Shown here piece after piece: positions 63,886 to 64,000 of a stretch of 64,000 bases of DNA. Source of the stretch: an uncultured Muribaculaceae bacterium (lineage in GTDB: Bacteria > Bacteroidota > Bacteroidia > Bacteroidales > Muribaculaceae); the NCBI GenBank assembly GCA_947628305.1, contig CANQZG010000012.1, positions 26,226 through 90,225 on the forward strand, read 5' to 3'. The stretch's first letter is position 1; each line of letters starts with the position of its first letter. Under the pieces are notes generated by a model that was not told the origin of the DNA, did no database searches, and worked only from the letters and a program-made list of their open reading frames with translations. A program made the translations under genes and the position numbers.

Positions 63886-64000
63886 GAGGTTGTTTAAAAA
63901 TCACTGTTAATTGGCAACCGTGAATTTTGAGATGGATTTCGCCGGGAGTTGAGGGAGCATAGCGGGCTATGTGACTGAAACGACGGGCGAAAGACGCTCA
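63886..64000. mobile_element. MITE-like repeat element, copy C, cut by window edge
   Basis: Begins GAGGTTGTTTAAAAATCA and matches the right end of copy B, in inverted orientation, base for base over the first 33 positions including the shared A. The hairpin continues with TTTTGAG (63925), TTTCGCC/GGCGAAA (63937 and 63986), and the apical CATAG-CGGG-CTATG (63958-63971). The other end lies beyond the window. Confidence 0.8.

Noticed and set aside
1..64000. rRNA, tRNA, tmRNA, CRISPR arrays, restriction or defence cassettes, prophage.
   Set aside because: None recognised by eye in intergenic regions. Most gaps are under 150 bases, and the two longest hold the repeat elements. A covariance search would be needed to exclude small RNAs.

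Overview
The window is 64 kb of a Bacteroidales chromosome. The evidence is the recurrent Bacteroidetes -7 promoter element TAnnTTTG, weak or absent Shine-Dalgarno sequences, a type IX secretion sorting domain on the first protein, PCMD, DUF3943 and BACON/Big_2-like lineage proteins, and the housekeeping gene repertoire. A Muribaculaceae-like gut organism is my guess; the sequence alone does not settle the family. There are 51 protein genes. I recognise no rRNA, tRNA, CRISPR array or intact insertion sequence.

Layout. 1-3.6 kb: a T9SS-exported surface protein (cut by the left edge) and gluQ. 3.7-11.4 kb: clpC and gyrA diverge, followed by a TPR protein and a lytic transglycosylase. 11.4-14.9 kb: uvrA and ahpC. 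14.9-20.2 kb: an envelope region with PCMD and DUF3943 proteins on the minus strand, a repeat element, then a BamA-like barrel and an EptA-type lipid A phosphoethanolamine transferase that overlap. 20.3-31.8 kb, minus strand: rpsO, an omega-like RNA polymerase subunit, bamD, then tig, clpP-clpX, recQ, purU, ftsE, lysC, lysA with tight overlaps. 31.9-42.5 kb, mostly plus: prfA, DUF4153-type membrane protein, pyrF, a repeat element, pgk, holB, an AddB-like nuclease, hemW. 42.5-51.5 kb: rlmH/nadC, a HAD phosphatase, MATE transporter, FAD oxidoreductase, tatD, polyprenyl synthase, small lipoprotein, CPBP protease, trmN6. 51.6-64 kb: lipoprotein and PagL-like lipid A deacylase, engB, a small conserved-looking protein, relA, lipoprotein, alpha/beta hydrolase, aminotransferase, FtsX/LolC-type permease, rsfS, ftsH, and the start of another repeat element.

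Together the genes cover proteostasis (ClpC, ClpX, ClpP, FtsH, trigger factor), ribosome biogenesis and translation (RpsO, PrfA, EngB, RsfS, RlmH, TrmN6, GluQ), DNA repair and replication (UvrA, RecQ, AddB-like, HolB, GyrA), stringent response (Rel), lysine, NAD and pyrimidine synthesis, and outer-membrane building and remodelling.

The most unusual content is non-coding. (1) A dispersed MITE-like element (17.0, 35.5 and 63.9 kb) has GAGRTTGTYTAAA-type ends and TAA target duplications, and contains hairpins whose stems covary around a fixed CCCG loop. (2) An inverted-repeat mRNA leader is shared by relA and a CPBP protease; in both genes it starts within a few bases of the predicted transcription start. 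(3) A 30-bp perfect palindrome carries two opposed -7 elements between rlmH and nadC. (4) Several genes have start codons only 4-7 bases after the -7 element. (5) A 17-bp perfect inverted repeat lies inside the first 31 codons of a permease gene.
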